DNA of 64,000 nt from Geoalkalibacter halelectricus (GCF_025263685.1 NZ_CP092109.1:806001-870000), one strand, 5' to 3'; positions 26,454 through 37,470 are shown, numbered from the stretch's first letter. Notes: generated by a model from the sequence alone, not told the origin. A program made the numbers and translations.

Positions 26454-27494
26454 TTAGAGTTCATCCTCGTAGTAGCCCGCGCCGATGGCCCAGTCCCAGG
26501 GTTCGAAATAGGTGATCGCCGAGGTTTTGTGGCGCGCGTGAGTTTCGCCGGGGTTTCTCCATGGATAGCGCTCATAGGCAATGGGCACGGAAATGCGCTT
26601 CTGCTGGGGATTAAGATTTAAAGCCTGGGAGATAAGAGAGCGGATGATCGGGCGCCCGGCCGCATCCGTCGCTCTCCAGATGTCCTCGCCGTCGCGCAAA
26701 CCGCCGGATGAGATAACGTAATGTCCGCGTTGGGCACCGGTCGCCTTGAGGGCGAAAACGTAGCCTGTGCGTCCGAGTTGGAGTTGCAGCAGATTTTCGC
26801 GCAGCCGGTCCAGATTCGGATCGATGACCCGCACGACCAGAACCGCGACCGTGCGGCGGCCTTCGCGCAGGGGAAAATAGATGGAAAAATACAACCGGCC
26901 GTGGCTGTGCTCGGGCCGCAAAACCGTCTCGCCGCGCAGCAGCGGGTCCATGAAAACATCGGGTTGACCGCCCGGCATCTGCAGCGGAATCAGTTCGGTG
27001 ACTTGCCGAGAATCACGGACGTCATCCAGGGTACAGTACACATTCACCAGATCACCCCGCTCATTGAGCATCTGCAGAATACTCACTTCTCCGCCGGTAC
27101 GACGCACCACCAGGTTCACCAGCGCGTCAAGATCCCGGGTTTCGCCGCTTTGGTGATAAAGACGCAGGGGCGCAAGGCTCAGACTGCGCGTGCGACCGCC
27201 TTCCGGTGAGCGCGCCTCCCAATTTTTCCGGCCCGGCCCCAGGGAAGGCCTGCCGAACATGTCGAGAGCGTCCTCAATGTCGGCCAGCAGAGTGATGGAG
27301 CGTTTCTGCAGCAGCCGATCGGTCACCTGACACATGAAATAGGTGCTTTGCACCACTTCCTCGGCCCGGCTCTGGACTCTGCGAGTCAGATCCAACCCGA
27401 AGTAAGTGTTGTAGTAAACGAAGTAGCCCAGTGCCGCAATCAGAATGACGACCAAGGGCAGCAGGCTGCCGCGCAGAAGCTTGGAAAATTTCAT
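26454..27494 (-). CDS. Stand-alone Cache-domain membrane sensor
   Basis: A 346-residue protein. A single N-terminal membrane helix (about 9-29, LLPLVVILIAALGYFVYYNTY) leads to one long extracytoplasmic region that fits Cache_3-Cache_2 ligand-binding domains (ending GRTGYVFALKATG ... YFEPWDWAIGAGYYEDEL). In chemoreceptors and kinases this end is followed by a second membrane helix and a HAMP/signalling domain; here the protein stops. The ATG at 27494 is used because upstream in-frame residues show no similarity. It may signal through a partner or be a truncated receptor. Confidence 0.75.
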   Translation of the reverse strand: MKFSKLLRGSLLPLVVILIAALGYFVYYNTYFGLDLTRRVQSRAEEVVQSTYFMCQVTDRLLQKRSITLLADIEDALDMFGRPSLGPGRKNWEARSPEGGRTRSLSLAPLRLYHQSGETRDLDALVNLVVRRTGGEVSILQMLNERGDLVNVYCTLDDVRDSRQVTELIPLQMPGGQPDVFMDPLLRGETVLRPEHSHGRLYFSIYFPLREGRRTVAVLVVRVIDPNLDRLRENLLQLQLGRTGYVFALKATGAQRGHYVISSGGLRDGEDIWRATDAAGRPIIRSLISQALNLNPQQKRISVPIAYERYPWRNPGETHARHKTSAITYFEPWDWAIGAGYYEDEL

Positions 27495-27756
27495 AAAAAC
27501 CGCGGGATGAAAAGAGGCTCGAAACGTCTTGTTTATTCCGCAATTTCCAGCAGATTCAACTTTGATGTCAAATAAAAAAACATTTATCGGCCAGTGCAGG
27601 GGGATTTGGCGACTGTCACTTTGCCCTTTTTTTGGGGCTTTTACAGGATGATTACGACTGCTAAAATATACATTATGAATTTTAATTGCTCCTGCAATGC
27701 CCGGCAGGGCAGGCAAAGCGGGAAGTATCCCGCAAATTAACTAGTTGGAGGAAATC

Positions 27757-28107
27757 ATGAAACGCATTTCAAAGCATTATGGCCTCGGTGTATTGTGCGC
27801 TGCCGTGCTGGCCATGTCGAGTCTGGGGCCGAATTCGGCTTTTGGGGAGGATAGCGCGACAGATCTGAATACCCTCGAACAGCGCTATCGCATCGAGAAA
27901 AAAGAGATGCAGGAGCGTCACCAGCAGGAACGGCTGCAGTTGGAAGAGCGCTACAAAATCCAGAGAAAGGAAATGAAGGACACGCGCAAGGAAGAGCGCA
28001 AGTCCTATCGCGACGATCGCTCGCAGCGTCGTGATGACAACCGCGGTTTTTCCGGCAAGGGTCGAGATGACCGGGGCCCTGATGACAGCGGCCGCAGGGG
28101 ACGCTAG
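27757..28107 (+). CDS. Small secreted, highly charged coiled-coil protein
   Basis: 116 residues. An N-terminal signal peptide (about 1-30, VLCAAVLAMSSLGPNSAFG) is followed by a charged helical repeat (LEQRYRIEKKEMQERHQQ..., then LEERYKIQRKEMKDTR), which repeats a 24-residue period, and a basic Arg/Asp/Gly tail. I do not recognise a family; periplasmic helical chaperones of the Spy/CpxP type share only general features. ATG at 27757 has GGAGG 6 bp upstream. The leader contains two small hairpins (TGCCC-GGCA-GGGCA and GCGGGA-AGTA-TCCCGC) at 27700-27735. Confidence 0.6.
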   Translation: MKRISKHYGLGVLCAAVLAMSSLGPNSAFGEDSATDLNTLEQRYRIEKKEMQERHQQERLQLEERYKIQRKEMKDTRKEERKSYRDDRSQRRDDNRGFSGKGRDDRGPDDSGRRGR

Positions 28108-28159
28108 GCGCCGTGTTGACGGTGATTGATCCCAAGTAGGGCAGGGGGCGAGTCCGACC

Positions 28160-28840
28160 ATGAACGAGCTGCATCAGGTTGTTTCCATCATTGCCTTGAC
28201 CATGGGTGTCGCTTGGGCCAGCGGCATCAATCTCTATGCCGCGATCTTGGTGCTGGGCCTGCTCGGTGCGAGCGGTCACCTGGTATTGCCGCCCGGTCTG
28301 GAGATCCTGACCCATCCCCTGGTTCTGGTGGTTGCCGGTTTCATGTACCTGGTCGAATTCTTCGCCGACAAAGTTCCCGGCGTCGATACGTCCTGGGACG
28401 TGTTTCACACCTTCATCCGCATTCCCGCCGCGGCCGCCCTGGCCGCCGCGGCGGTGGGCGAAATGCATCCCGCGGTATCCCTGGCCGCCGCCCTGATCGC
28501 CGGCGGGCTGGCCACCGGCGTGCACCTGACCAAGGCCGGCACGCGGGTCTTAATCAACGCCTCGCCCGAGCCCTTTTCCAACTGGACGGCTTCGGTGAGC
28601 GAGGACGTTGTCGTGGTGGCGGGTTTGTGGACCGCTCTCTACCATCCCTGGATTTTTTTATTTCTTTTGGTGATCTTCGTTGCCCTCATGCTCTGGGTGC
28701 TACCCAAAATCTGGCGCGGTGTTCGCACTCTGTTTGAAGCATTGAGTCGCCTCTTTCGGGGGCAGTCGCCCAAACCGCCGCAATGGCCTCCGGACAAGAC
28801 AATTCCCGCCCCCCGCAAAAGCCTGCCGCCTGAATCTTGA
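28160..28840 (+). CDS. DUF4126 integral membrane protein
   Basis: A 226-residue protein with about five membrane helices: IALTMGVAWASGINLYAAILVLG, LVLVVAGFMYLVEFFADKVP, two Ala-rich helices, and VVVVAGLWTALYHPWIFLFLL. The pattern GxxxASGxNxYxxxxxLGL and ADKVPxxD matches DUF4126. Its function is not known. A proline-rich cytoplasmic tail ends the protein. Confidence 0.75.
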   Translation: MNELHQVVSIIALTMGVAWASGINLYAAILVLGLLGASGHLVLPPGLEILTHPLVLVVAGFMYLVEFFADKVPGVDTSWDVFHTFIRIPAAAALAAAAVGEMHPAVSLAAALIAGGLATGVHLTKAGTRVLINASPEPFSNWTASVSEDVVVVAGLWTALYHPWIFLFLLVIFVALMLWVLPKIWRGVRTLFEALSRLFRGQSPKPPQWPPDKTIPAPRKSLPPES

Positions 28841-28927
28841 CCGCGTGCATTATTTGTGTTACCGCTGCATGCTCTCAGATGATCATTGTGCCGGGCGTTT
28901 GACCAAGCCGCTTTCAAGGAGCAAGAG

Positions 28928-29473
28928 ATGGTTCTTGATTTGCTGAAGAAACGTCGCAGTATCAGGCGGTTCAAGCCCGATACCGTAAGTTCCGCGGACC
29001 TCCAAACGTTGCAGGAAGCGGTGCTGCGCTCACCCTCGTCGCGGGGGCGCAACCCTTGGGAGTTCATTTTTGTCACCGATGCCGAGCTGCGCGGCCGCCT
29101 GTCTCGCGCCAAGCTGCACGGCGCCGAATTCCTGGCACAAGCGCCGTTGGCCGTGGCGGTGATCGCCGATCCGAAGAAGTGCGACGTCTGGATCGAGGAT
29201 TGCTCCATCGCGGCTATCTTGTTGCAGATCACGGCCGAATCCTTGGGCCTGGGCAGTTGCTGGGCCCAGATGCGGTTGCGTGACCATGACGCCCAAACCA
29301 GCGCCGAGGATTATCTGCGCCAGGTGCTGGAACTCCCACCAGACTACCGGGTGCCCTTTATCCTGGGCATCGGCCACCCCGCCGAAGCCCCGCCCGGACA
29401 TCCTCGCGAGGCCCTGAACTGGGATAAAATTCACTTCAACCGCTTTGGCTCGCGCGAGGAACCGCAGCCGTGA
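28928..29473 (+). CDS. Nitroreductase-family FMN oxidoreductase
   Basis: A 181-residue nitroreductase-fold protein. VLDLLKKRRSIRRFKPD is the FMN-phosphate-binding Arg motif; SPSSRGRNPWEFIFVTD, DCSIAAILLQITAESLGLGSCW and a C-terminal GIGHPAE are diagnostic. It is likely NAD(P)H- or ferredoxin-dependent; the substrate is unknown. The ATG at 28928 has AAGGAG before it. It overlaps the next membrane-protein gene by 4 bp. Confidence 0.88.
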   Translation: MVLDLLKKRRSIRRFKPDTVSSADLQTLQEAVLRSPSSRGRNPWEFIFVTDAELRGRLSRAKLHGAEFLAQAPLAVAVIADPKKCDVWIEDCSIAAILLQITAESLGLGSCWAQMRLRDHDAQTSAEDYLRQVLELPPDYRVPFILGIGHPAEAPPGHPREALNWDKIHFNRFGSREEPQP

Positions 29474-30021
29474 TGCTTCGGCAAAAAGACCTCGAACAGC
29501 TCAACGCCAATTTCAAGAGCCAGAAGAATCTCTGGTTGCTGATGCTGGTGGCACCCTTTATCTACCTGTTCCTGGGCTACCTGATCGGACCCCTGTGGAC
29601 GGATCGCACCTGGGGCGGCGATTGGATGCTGCCCTTCATGCGCGCGACCCTGGCGGTGCTGGCCATGCTCAATGTCTTCGTCTGCTGGCAGGCGCGCCGG
29701 CTCACCCTGGCCGGTCGGCCCTGGCGTCTTATCCTGCGCATTGAGCGGCGCCTTGCGGCGGCTGCTCCCGATCAACTGCATCCCGCCGCACGTCTGTATC
29801 AGGCCCTGCAGGTCTTTACCCTGGGGCTGGCCGAGAGCATCGCCTTGCTGGGGCTGGTTCTATTCATTCTGGGCGACGGCCTGGTCATGCTGTTTTTTTT
29901 CGCCAACGCCGCGGTTGTCGTCCTGATCATGTTTCGTCCCCGCATGGTTGAACTCATCGGCATCGCCGGACGCTTGTTGAGCGGGCAGATCAAACTCGAC
30001 TCTCGCCCGACAGCCTCCTAG
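29470..30021 (+). CDS. Membrane protein of unknown function
   Basis: 183 residues with two pairs of hydrophobic helices (about 21-42, 56-75, 116-135, 137-156) and basic ends. I do not recognise the family. Start is GTG overlapping the nitroreductase stop (GTGA); an ATG is the next codon. The last five residues and the TAG stop (RPTAS*) come from 15 bp identical to the end of the 165-bp repeat element. Confidence 0.6.
   Translation: MMLRQKDLEQLNANFKSQKNLWLLMLVAPFIYLFLGYLIGPLWTDRTWGGDWMLPFMRATLAVLAMLNVFVCWQARRLTLAGRPWRLILRIERRLAAAAPDQLHPAARLYQALQVFTLGLAESIALLGLVLFILGDGLVMLFFFANAAVVVLIMFRPRMVELIGIAGRLLSGQIKLDSRPTAS
30007..30021 (+). repeat. 15-bp remnant of the 165-bp element end
   Basis: CCGACAGCCTCCTAG is identical to the right terminus plus flanking CTAG of element copy 1 (2170-2184 region). 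The rest of the element is absent on either side. As in apt, the TAG of the CTAG edge serves as the stop codon. Confidence 0.55.
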
Positions 30022-30085
30022 AATTCTCCCTGAGCACTTGCCGCCGGGTTTTCTTCCTAAGCCCCGCTGTGCTAGGATAGGCCGC

Positions 30086-31195
30086 ATGATCGGGGTGCGC
30101 GTCATTTTCATTTCGCTGGCGGCCATGCTGCTGGCCGCTTGCGGCGACTTGGCCTATTACAGCCAATGCGTCACCGGGCATTTGCAGGTGATGGCCAAGG
30201 CGCGTCCCATCATCCAAATTCTGCAAGATCCGCAAACCCCGCCGGAACTTCACGAGCGCTTGACGCTGGCGCTTGAAATTCGCGAATTCGCCAGCCGCGA
30301 ACTCCTGCTTCCGGACAACGGCAGCTATCGCTCCTATGCCGACCTCGAGCGCCCCTTCGTGGTGTGGAACGTGGTGGCCACCCCGGAATTCTCCGTTGAA
30401 CCGCTCACCTGGTGCTTTCCCGTCGCGGGCTGCGTGCCCTACCGCGGCTACTATCGGGAAGAGCGTGCCAGGCAGTTTGCCGAAGGCCTCAAGGCCCAGG
30501 GGTACGACGTGCACCTCTACGGGGTCTCCGCCTATTCGACATTGAACTGGTTCAACGATCCGGTGCTCAACACCTTCCCTCACGGCAACGAAGCCGCCTT
30601 GGCCGCCTTGATTTTTCACGAATTGGCCCATCAGCAGGTCTACGTCAAAAACGATGCTTCCTTCAACGAAGCCTTTGCGGTGGCGGTGGAACTCGAAGGG
30701 GTGCAACGCTGGCTCGAATCACGCGGCGAAGCTCAACGGCTTGAAGCTCATTCTCATCGTTTCGTCCGCGAGGAAGAACTCGTCAGCCTGCTGCTTGAGG
30801 TTCGTGAGCGCCTGCAACAGGTGTATGCCCTGCCGATGGATGAAGGGCGGATGCGCCGCAAGAAGCAAGAGGTTTTTGAATCCTTTCGTGCGGATTACCA
30901 AGAGCTCAAGGCCTCCTGGGGCGGCGACACGACTTTTGACGGATGGCTCAGTCGCACCCTGAACAACGCGCACTTCGCCTCGGCGAGCACCTATCGCACC
31001 CTGGTGCCGGCCTTTCAGAACCTGTTGGCCCAACAAGGCGGCGATCTGGCCGGCTTTTACGCCCAGGCCCAGGTCCTGGCGGACCTGCCCCACGAACAAC
31101 GCCAAATTTATCTGGCGCAATTGCTCGAACCAGCTCCCAGCGCGCCCTATTTGACCGTCGACGCCGATCCGGTCCCATCAGCCTCCCAATTCTAA
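30086..31195 (+). CDS. Putative lipoprotein aminopeptidase (PF10023 type)
   Basis: A 369-residue exported lipoprotein. ISLAAMLLAACG is a lipobox with C19 as the acylated residue. The metallopeptidase motif HELAH (in FHELAHQQVYV) is followed by NEAFAVAVE with the third metal-ligand Glu. The overall pattern (CVTGHLQVM, FPHGNEAALAALIFHELAH) fits the PF10023 putative aminopeptidase family. It is probably outer-membrane-anchored in the periplasm. The ATG at 30086 is used because it starts the signal peptide. Confidence 0.82.
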   Translation: MIGVRVIFISLAAMLLAACGDLAYYSQCVTGHLQVMAKARPIIQILQDPQTPPELHERLTLALEIREFASRELLLPDNGSYRSYADLERPFVVWNVVATPEFSVEPLTWCFPVAGCVPYRGYYREERARQFAEGLKAQGYDVHLYGVSAYSTLNWFNDPVLNTFPHGNEAALAALIFHELAHQQVYVKNDASFNEAFAVAVELEGVQRWLESRGEAQRLEAHSHRFVREEELVSLLLEVRERLQQVYALPMDEGRMRRKKQEVFESFRADYQELKASWGGDTTFDGWLSRTLNNAHFASASTYRTLVPAFQNLLAQQGGDLAGFYAQAQVLADLPHEQRQIYLAQLLEPAPSAPYLTVDADPVPSASQF

Positions 31196-31224
31196 AAGCA
31201 CTCAATCCTTTCCACGGAGCAACC

Positions 31225-31896
31225 ATGTCGCTGGGCCCTGAACGCGAAGGAGTCATCAAATTCGTTTGTCGTTATCGCCCAGGGCCACCCCTGGAGGCCC
31301 ACCACCTCGCGGACATCAATGCCTGGCGAAAAATTCTTTTTCAATTGGAGTTGATCGGCTGTGTGGCGCACCGTTACGAGGGTTTGGGATTCGGCAATAT
31401 CAGCCGGCGCTTGCCCGCTTCGAGGGAGGAGGGCGCGGCAGGCTTCGTCATCAGCGGTACCCAGACTGGAGGACTAGCTGATCTCGAACCCCACCACTAT
31501 GCAATCGTGAGTTTTTGCGACCCGCAGGCCAATCTGGTTGACTCCCTGGGTCCGATCAAGCCGTCTTCCGAATCCCTGACCCATGGAATTCTCTACCAGC
31601 TCGACCCGCGCGTCTCATGCGTCCTGCATGTGCATTCGCCTCACATCTGGAGAGCGGCCCAGGTGCTGGAACTTCCGGTGACAGGCGCGGATGTGCCTTA
31701 TGGAACTCCGGCCATGGCCGCCGAGGTGCGACGCCTGTGCCTGGAAAAGAGCCTGCTGCCCCAGGGAGTGCTGGTCATGGGCGGGCATGAGGATGGGGTT
31801 CTCGCCTTTGGACCCGATTTCACCTCGGCGGGAACCGCTCTGGTGGCTTGCCTTGCCCGTGCCTACGCGGTGGGGCAGGGGCGGGCGGGCACCTGA
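31225..31896 (+). CDS. Class II aldolase/adducin-domain protein
   Basis: A 223-residue class II aldolase/adducin-family protein. It shows GLGFGNISRRLP, FVISGTQTGG, PSSESLTHG and the zinc pair HVHSPHIW. This family includes fuculose-phosphate aldolase, ribulose-5-phosphate 4-epimerase and methylthioribulose dehydratase; sequence alone does not fix the reaction. ATG at 31225 with ACGGAG upstream. It follows the aminopeptidase gene by 29 bp. Confidence 0.8.
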   Translation: MSLGPEREGVIKFVCRYRPGPPLEAHHLADINAWRKILFQLELIGCVAHRYEGLGFGNISRRLPASREEGAAGFVISGTQTGGLADLEPHHYAIVSFCDPQANLVDSLGPIKPSSESLTHGILYQLDPRVSCVLHVHSPHIWRAAQVLELPVTGADVPYGTPAMAAEVRRLCLEKSLLPQGVLVMGGHEDGVLAFGPDFTSAGTALVACLARAYAVGQGRAGT

Positions 31897-31981
31897 ACAG
31901 TTCTTTACAAAACCCGTACTTTCCTGTATATCCTAGTAGTTTGTGTCTCGAACAACCCTAACCCTATTGCTCGCAAGGCCC

Positions 31982-33781
31982 ATGAAACAAGAGCTGATTC
32001 GTAATTTTTCCATTATCGCCCATATCGATCACGGCAAGTCGACCCTGGCCGACCGCCTGCTTGAAGAGACCGGCACCTTGTCGGCTCGTGAAAAAGCCGA
32101 TCAATTTCTCGACAAGATGGAGTTGGAGCGCGAGCGCGGCATCACCATCAAGGCCCAGGCGGTGCGCCTTGCTTACCACGCCGACGACGGCCGAGACTAC
32201 ATCCTCAATCTCATCGACACGCCCGGGCATGTGGATTTTTCCTACGAAGTCAGCCGTTCCCTCAAGGCCTGCGAAGGGGCCTTGCTGGTGGTGGACGCTT
32301 CCCAGGGCGTCGAGGCCCAAACCCTGGCCAACGTCTACATGGCCATAGATCAGGATCTCGAGGTTTTTCCCGTCATCAACAAGATCGACCTGCCGGCTGC
32401 CGATCCCCAGCGCGTCAAGGACGAAATCGAGGAAATCATCGGCCTGGATGCCTCCGACGCCGTGGAGGCGAGCGCCAAGGAAGGGATCGGCGTCCATGAG
32501 ATTCTCGAGCACATCGTGCAGAAGGTGCCGCCGCCGCGCGGAAACCCCGATGCGCCTCTCAAAGCCCTGATTTTCGACAGCTGGTACGATTCCTATCAGG
32601 GGGTCATCACCCTGGTGCGGATCGTCGACGGGCAATTGAAAAAGGGTGACAAAATTCGCCTCATGGCCACCAACAAGACCTACGAGGCGACCCAGGTCGG
32701 CGTCTTCGCCCCGCACCCCGTGGCCATTGCCTCGCTGTCGGCCGGCGAGGTCGGCTTCGTCATCGCCAGTATTAAGGTCGTGCAGGACGCCAAGGTCGGC
32801 GACACCATCACCCATGCCGACCGGCCCACCGATGCGCCCTTGCCGGGTTTCCAGGTGGTCAAGCCCATGGTGTTCTCCGGGCTTTATCCCATCGACAGCG
32901 GCGAGTACGACCTGCTGCGCGACGCCCTGGAAAAGCTGCGCCTCAACGACTCCTCGTTTTCCTTCGAGCCGGAAAATTCCCTGGCGCTGGGGTTTGGCTT
33001 TCGCTGCGGCTTCCTCGGTCTGTTGCACATGGAAATCATCCAGGAGCGCCTGGAGCGGGAGTTCGGCGTCGATCTCATCACTACCGCGCCGACGGTCGTC
33101 TACCATATCACCACCGTCAAGGGGGAAAAGCTCAAGGTGGAAAGCGCCAATATGCTGCCCGCCGTCCAGTACATTGACAAGATGGAAGAACCCTTCATCC
33201 TTGCCTCGATCCACGTTCCCAACGAGTATGTCGGCTCGGTCCTGGCACTGTGCGAGGAAAAACGCGGCGTGCAGCGCGAAATCAAATACCTTACCGCCTC
33301 TCGCGTGATGGTGGTTTACGAGTTGCCCCTGAACGAGATCGTGATGGATTTCTACGATCGCCTCAAAACCCTCACGCGTGGCTACGCGTCCTTTGATTAC
33401 GAGCCCCTGGATTATCGCGAAAGCGATCTGGTGCGTCTCAACATTCTTGTCAACGGCGAGCCTGTCGACGCTCTCTCGCTCATCGTGCACCGCGACAAGG
33501 CCTATTACCGCGGCAAGGAACTGGTTTCCAAGATGAAGGAGTTCATTCCCCGCCAGCAGTTCGAGGTGGCCCTGCAGGCCGCCATCGGCGGCAAGGTCGT
33601 GGCGCGCGAGACGGTCAAGGCCCTGCGCAAGGATGTGACCGCCAAATGCTATGGGGGCGATATCAGCCGCAAGCGCAAGTTGCTGGAAAAGCAAAAGGAA
33701 GGCAAAAAGCGCATGAAGCAGGTGGGCAACGTTGAATTGCCCCAGGAAGCCTTCATGGCGATTCTCAAAGTGAAAGAGTGA
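31982..33781 (+). CDS. lepA: Elongation factor 4 (LepA)
   Basis: A 599-residue translational GTPase of the usual length. G1 AHIDHGKST, switch II DTPGH, G4 NKIDLP, and the LepA-specific C-terminal region ([22 protein letters not shown]). It acts on ribosomes under ionic or stress conditions. The ATG at 31982 matches the family start [16 protein letters not shown]. It is followed by lepB 3 bp later, the classic lepA-lepB operon. Confidence 0.97.
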   Translation: MKQELIRNFSIIAHIDHGKSTLADRLLEETGTLSAREKADQFLDKMELERERGITIKAQAVRLAYHADDGRDYILNLIDTPGHVDFSYEVSRSLKACEGALLVVDASQGVEAQTLANVYMAIDQDLEVFPVINKIDLPAADPQRVKDEIEEIIGLDASDAVEASAKEGIGVHEILEHIVQKVPPPRGNPDAPLKALIFDSWYDSYQGVITLVRIVDGQLKKGDKIRLMATNKTYEATQVGVFAPHPVAIASLSAGEVGFVIASIKVVQDAKVGDTITHADRPTDAPLPGFQVVKPMVFSGLYPIDSGEYDLLRDALEKLRLNDSSFSFEPENSLALGFGFRCGFLGLLHMEIIQERLEREFGVDLITTAPTVVYHITTVKGEKLKVESANMLPAVQYIDKMEEPFILASIHVPNEYVGSVLALCEEKRGVQREIKYLTASRVMVVYELPLNEIVMDFYDRLKTLTRGYASFDYEPLDYRESDLVRLNILVNGEPVDALSLIVHRDKAYYRGKELVSKMKEFIPRQQFEVALQAAIGGKVVARETVKALRKDVTAKCYGGDISRKRKLLEKQKEGKKRMKQVGNVELPQEAFMAILKVKE

Positions 33782-33784
33782 TCC

Positions 33785-34447
33785 ATGTTCAAATCCAAAT
33801 CCCGAGGGCAATCCATCGACGCCGTCAAGCGGCCCTGGTACCGCGAATACGGCGAAGCCCTGATCGTCGCCCTGATTCTCGCCCTGATCATCCGCACCTT
33901 CATCGTTCAGGCCTTCAAAATTCCCTCGGGCTCCATGGAGGACACCCTGCTGGTCGGCGACCACCTGCTGGTCAATAAATTCATCTACGGCACCAACATA
34001 CCGTTTACCGACATTTCCTTTCTCGCCCTGCGTGACCCCGCGCGCGGTGACATCGTCGTGTTTGAATTTCCCGGCGACCGGGACAAGCCCTTCTTCCAGC
34101 GCAAGGACTTCATCAAGCGCATCGTCGGCTTGCCCGGCGACGTCATCGAGGTGCGCGACAAGATTCTCTACGTCAACGGCGAGCCCTACCGGATCCCCGA
34201 GGAGATTCACAAGGATCCCATGACCATGCCGCGAAACTCCCAGGGCCGCGATCACTTCGGGCCGGTGACGGTGCCCGATGGTCATTATTTCACCATGGGC
34301 GACAACCGCGACTATTCCTACGACAGCCGTTTCTGGGGGTTCGTTCCCGAGGAGACCATCAAGGGCCTGGCCTTCATTAAATACTGGTCCTGGGACGGCG
34401 ACAATAATCGTCCGCGCTTCAACCGCATTGGTCGGCCGATCCGCTAA
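33785..34447 (+). CDS. lepB: Signal peptidase I
   Basis: A 220-residue S26 peptidase. One N-terminal membrane helix (about 24-40), catalytic Ser50 in PSGSM, catalytic Lys111 in FIKRIVGLPGD, and GDNRDYSYDSRFWG. Single-helix form, shorter than E. coli LepB (324 residues, two helices). It removes signal peptides at the outer face of the inner membrane. Confidence 0.96.
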   Translation: MFKSKSRGQSIDAVKRPWYREYGEALIVALILALIIRTFIVQAFKIPSGSMEDTLLVGDHLLVNKFIYGTNIPFTDISFLALRDPARGDIVVFEFPGDRDKPFFQRKDFIKRIVGLPGDVIEVRDKILYVNGEPYRIPEEIHKDPMTMPRNSQGRDHFGPVTVPDGHYFTMGDNRDYSYDSRFWGFVPEETIKGLAFIKYWSWDGDNNRPRFNRIGRPIR

Positions 34448-34470
34448 TTGAACCATCGGGCCATTTTGTC

Positions 34471-34499
34471 TTGACAAGATACCGCCGGGCCTGCTAGCT
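34471..34499 (+). promoter_or_regulatory. Candidate promoter of the pyr operon
   Basis: TTGACA at 34471-34476 with a 17-bp spacer to a weak -10 (GCTAGC at 34494-34499). It stands just upstream of the PyrR-loop-like hairpin. The -10 match is poor, so transcription may also read through from lepA-lepB. Confidence 0.35.
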
Positions 34500-34530
34500 T
34501 TCCGAAAATTATCCTTTTGTCTCCTTTTAA

Positions 34531-34549
34531 GCTGATCCGAGAGGTCAGC
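34531..34549 (+). promoter_or_regulatory. PyrR binding-loop-like hairpin in pyr leader
   Basis: GCTGA and TCAGC pair around T-CC-GAGA-GG, a bulged stem-loop that resembles the PyrR recognition element (consensus UCCNGNGAGGYU), with one loop base fewer. An alternative pairing GGTCA/TGACC (34543-34559) would exclude it. It is 46 bp before the intrinsic terminator and 140 bp before pyrR. Confidence 0.6.
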
Positions 34550-34594
34550 AAGGGTGACCCGCATGACCACGAGATTCAAGACATCGCCTATCCA

Positions 34595-34633
34595 GGTACC
34601 CCGGCGCTTGCGCGCGCCGCGGTACCTTTTTTT
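34595..34633 (+). terminator. Leader terminator (attenuator) upstream of pyrR
   Basis: GGTACC arms at 34595-34600 and 34621-34626 extend through CGGCGC/GCGCCG with one mismatch, followed by seven T's at 34627-34633. Together with the PyrR-loop-like hairpin it fits UMP-dependent attenuation of the pyr operon. It also could end lepA-lepB transcripts. Confidence 0.82.
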
Positions 34634-34673
34634 GTGCCCGCGAACCGCCTCCGGCTGCGCCGGCGGCTCATGA

Positions 34674-35216
<543 letters not shown>

Positions 35217-35239
35217 TCCTTTATCCTGCGGAGGGATCC

Positions 35240-36169
<930 letters not shown>

Positions 36170-36198
36170 ATCTATCGCATTTGGAAGGAGAGACGACC

Positions 36199-37470
36199 AT
36201 GAAAATATTGATCAAGGGCGGCCGGGTGATTGACCCGGCGCATGGAATAGACGGGCAGTTTGATCTTCTCATCGACAACGGGCGCATCAGCAAATTAGAC
36301 AAAAATCTTGCCGCCGACGGGGCCGAGGTGATCGACGCTCAGGGCAAGTTGGTGACGCCGGGGTTGATCGATCTGCATGTGCATTTGCGCGATCCCGGCC
36401 AGGAATACAAGGAAGACATCATCAGCGGCACCCGTGCCGCCGTGGCCGGAGGCTTCACCGCGGTGGCATGCATGCCCAACACCAAGCCGGTCAACGACAA
36501 CGCGAGCGTGACCCGCTACATTCTCGACAAGGCGGCGGCTGCGGGTTTTTGCCACGTTCTGCCGGTGGGGGCCATCACCCAGGGGTCCAAGGGCGAGGCT
36601 CTGGCGGAAATGGGCGACATGAAAGAGGCCGGCTGCGTGGGTTTCTCCGATGACGGCCACCCCGTGACCAGTGGCGAGTTGATGCGCCGCGCCCTGGAGT
36701 ATGCGCGCCCCTTCGGCATGCCCATCATCGCCCACTCCGAGGATCTGGATCTGGTGGGGCAGGGGGTGATGAACGAAGGCTTCGTCGCCACCGAGTTGGG
36801 GCTCAAGGGCATCCCCTGGGTGAGCGAGGCCGCGCCCATCGCCCGCGACGTGATGCTGGCCGAATTCACCGGCGGTCACCTGCATGTGGCCCATGTATCC
36901 TGCGCGGCGGCCGTGGAGATCATCCGCGCCGCCAAAAAGCGCGGCGTGCGCGTCACCGCCGAAGTCACCCCCCATCACTTCACCCTGACCGATGAGGCGG
37001 TGCGCGGCTACGATACCAACGCCAAGATGAATCCGCCCCTGCGCGGCGCCGAGGATGTGGCCGCCATGCGCGCCGGACTGGCCGACGGCACCATCGACGC
37101 CATCGCCACCGACCATGCTCCGCACCACATTGACGAGAAGAACGTCGAATTCAACATCGCCTACAACGGCATCGTCGGTCTGGAGACGGCGCTGCCCCTG
37201 ACGCTACGGCTGGTCGACGACGGCGTGCTGTCTATCAGCGACGCCATCGCCAAGCTCACCATCAATCCGGCGCGGGTGCTTGGTCTCGACAGCGGCACCC
37301 TCGAAGTGGGACGGGTGGCGGATGTCACGATCATCGATCCGCAGCTCAAATGGACGGTGGACGCTCAGAAACTGGTTTCCAAAAGCAAAAACACGCCTTT
37401 CGACGGCTGGAAAATGGTCGGCGCCGCCACCCATACCATCGTTGCCGGGCAAATTCGTTACCAACGCTAA
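36199..37470 (+). CDS. pyrC: Dihydroorotase (class I)
   Basis: A 423-residue amidohydrolase. [10 protein letters not shown] gives the HxH metal ligands, GFSDDGHPV has the metal-bridging Asp region, and ATDHAPH the catalytic Asp. It is the long class I form usually found beside pyrB, rather than the short E. coli type. The ATG at 36199 with AAGGAG is chosen over an in-frame ATG at 36166 that overlaps pyrB. Confidence 0.95.
   Translation: MKILIKGGRVIDPAHGIDGQFDLLIDNGRISKLDKNLAADGAEVIDAQGKLVTPGLIDLHVHLRDPGQEYKEDIISGTRAAVAGGFTAVACMPNTKPVNDNASVTRYILDKAAAAGFCHVLPVGAITQGSKGEALAEMGDMKEAGCVGFSDDGHPVTSGELMRRALEYARPFGMPIIAHSEDLDLVGQGVMNEGFVATELGLKGIPWVSEAAPIARDVMLAEFTGGHLHVAHVSCAAAVEIIRAAKKRGVRVTAEVTPHHFTLTDEAVRGYDTNAKMNPPLRGAEDVAAMRAGLADGTIDAIATDHAPHHIDEKNVEFNIAYNGIVGLETALPLTLRLVDDGVLSISDAIAKLTINPARVLGLDSGTLEVGRVADVTIIDPQLKWTVDAQKLVSKSKNTPFDGWKMVGAATHTIVAGQIRYQR

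Noticed and set aside
27495-27756. Sigma-54 promoter before the 27757 gene
   Set aside because: The best GG...GC pair (TGGCGA ... TTTGCC) has 13 bases between instead of the required 10.
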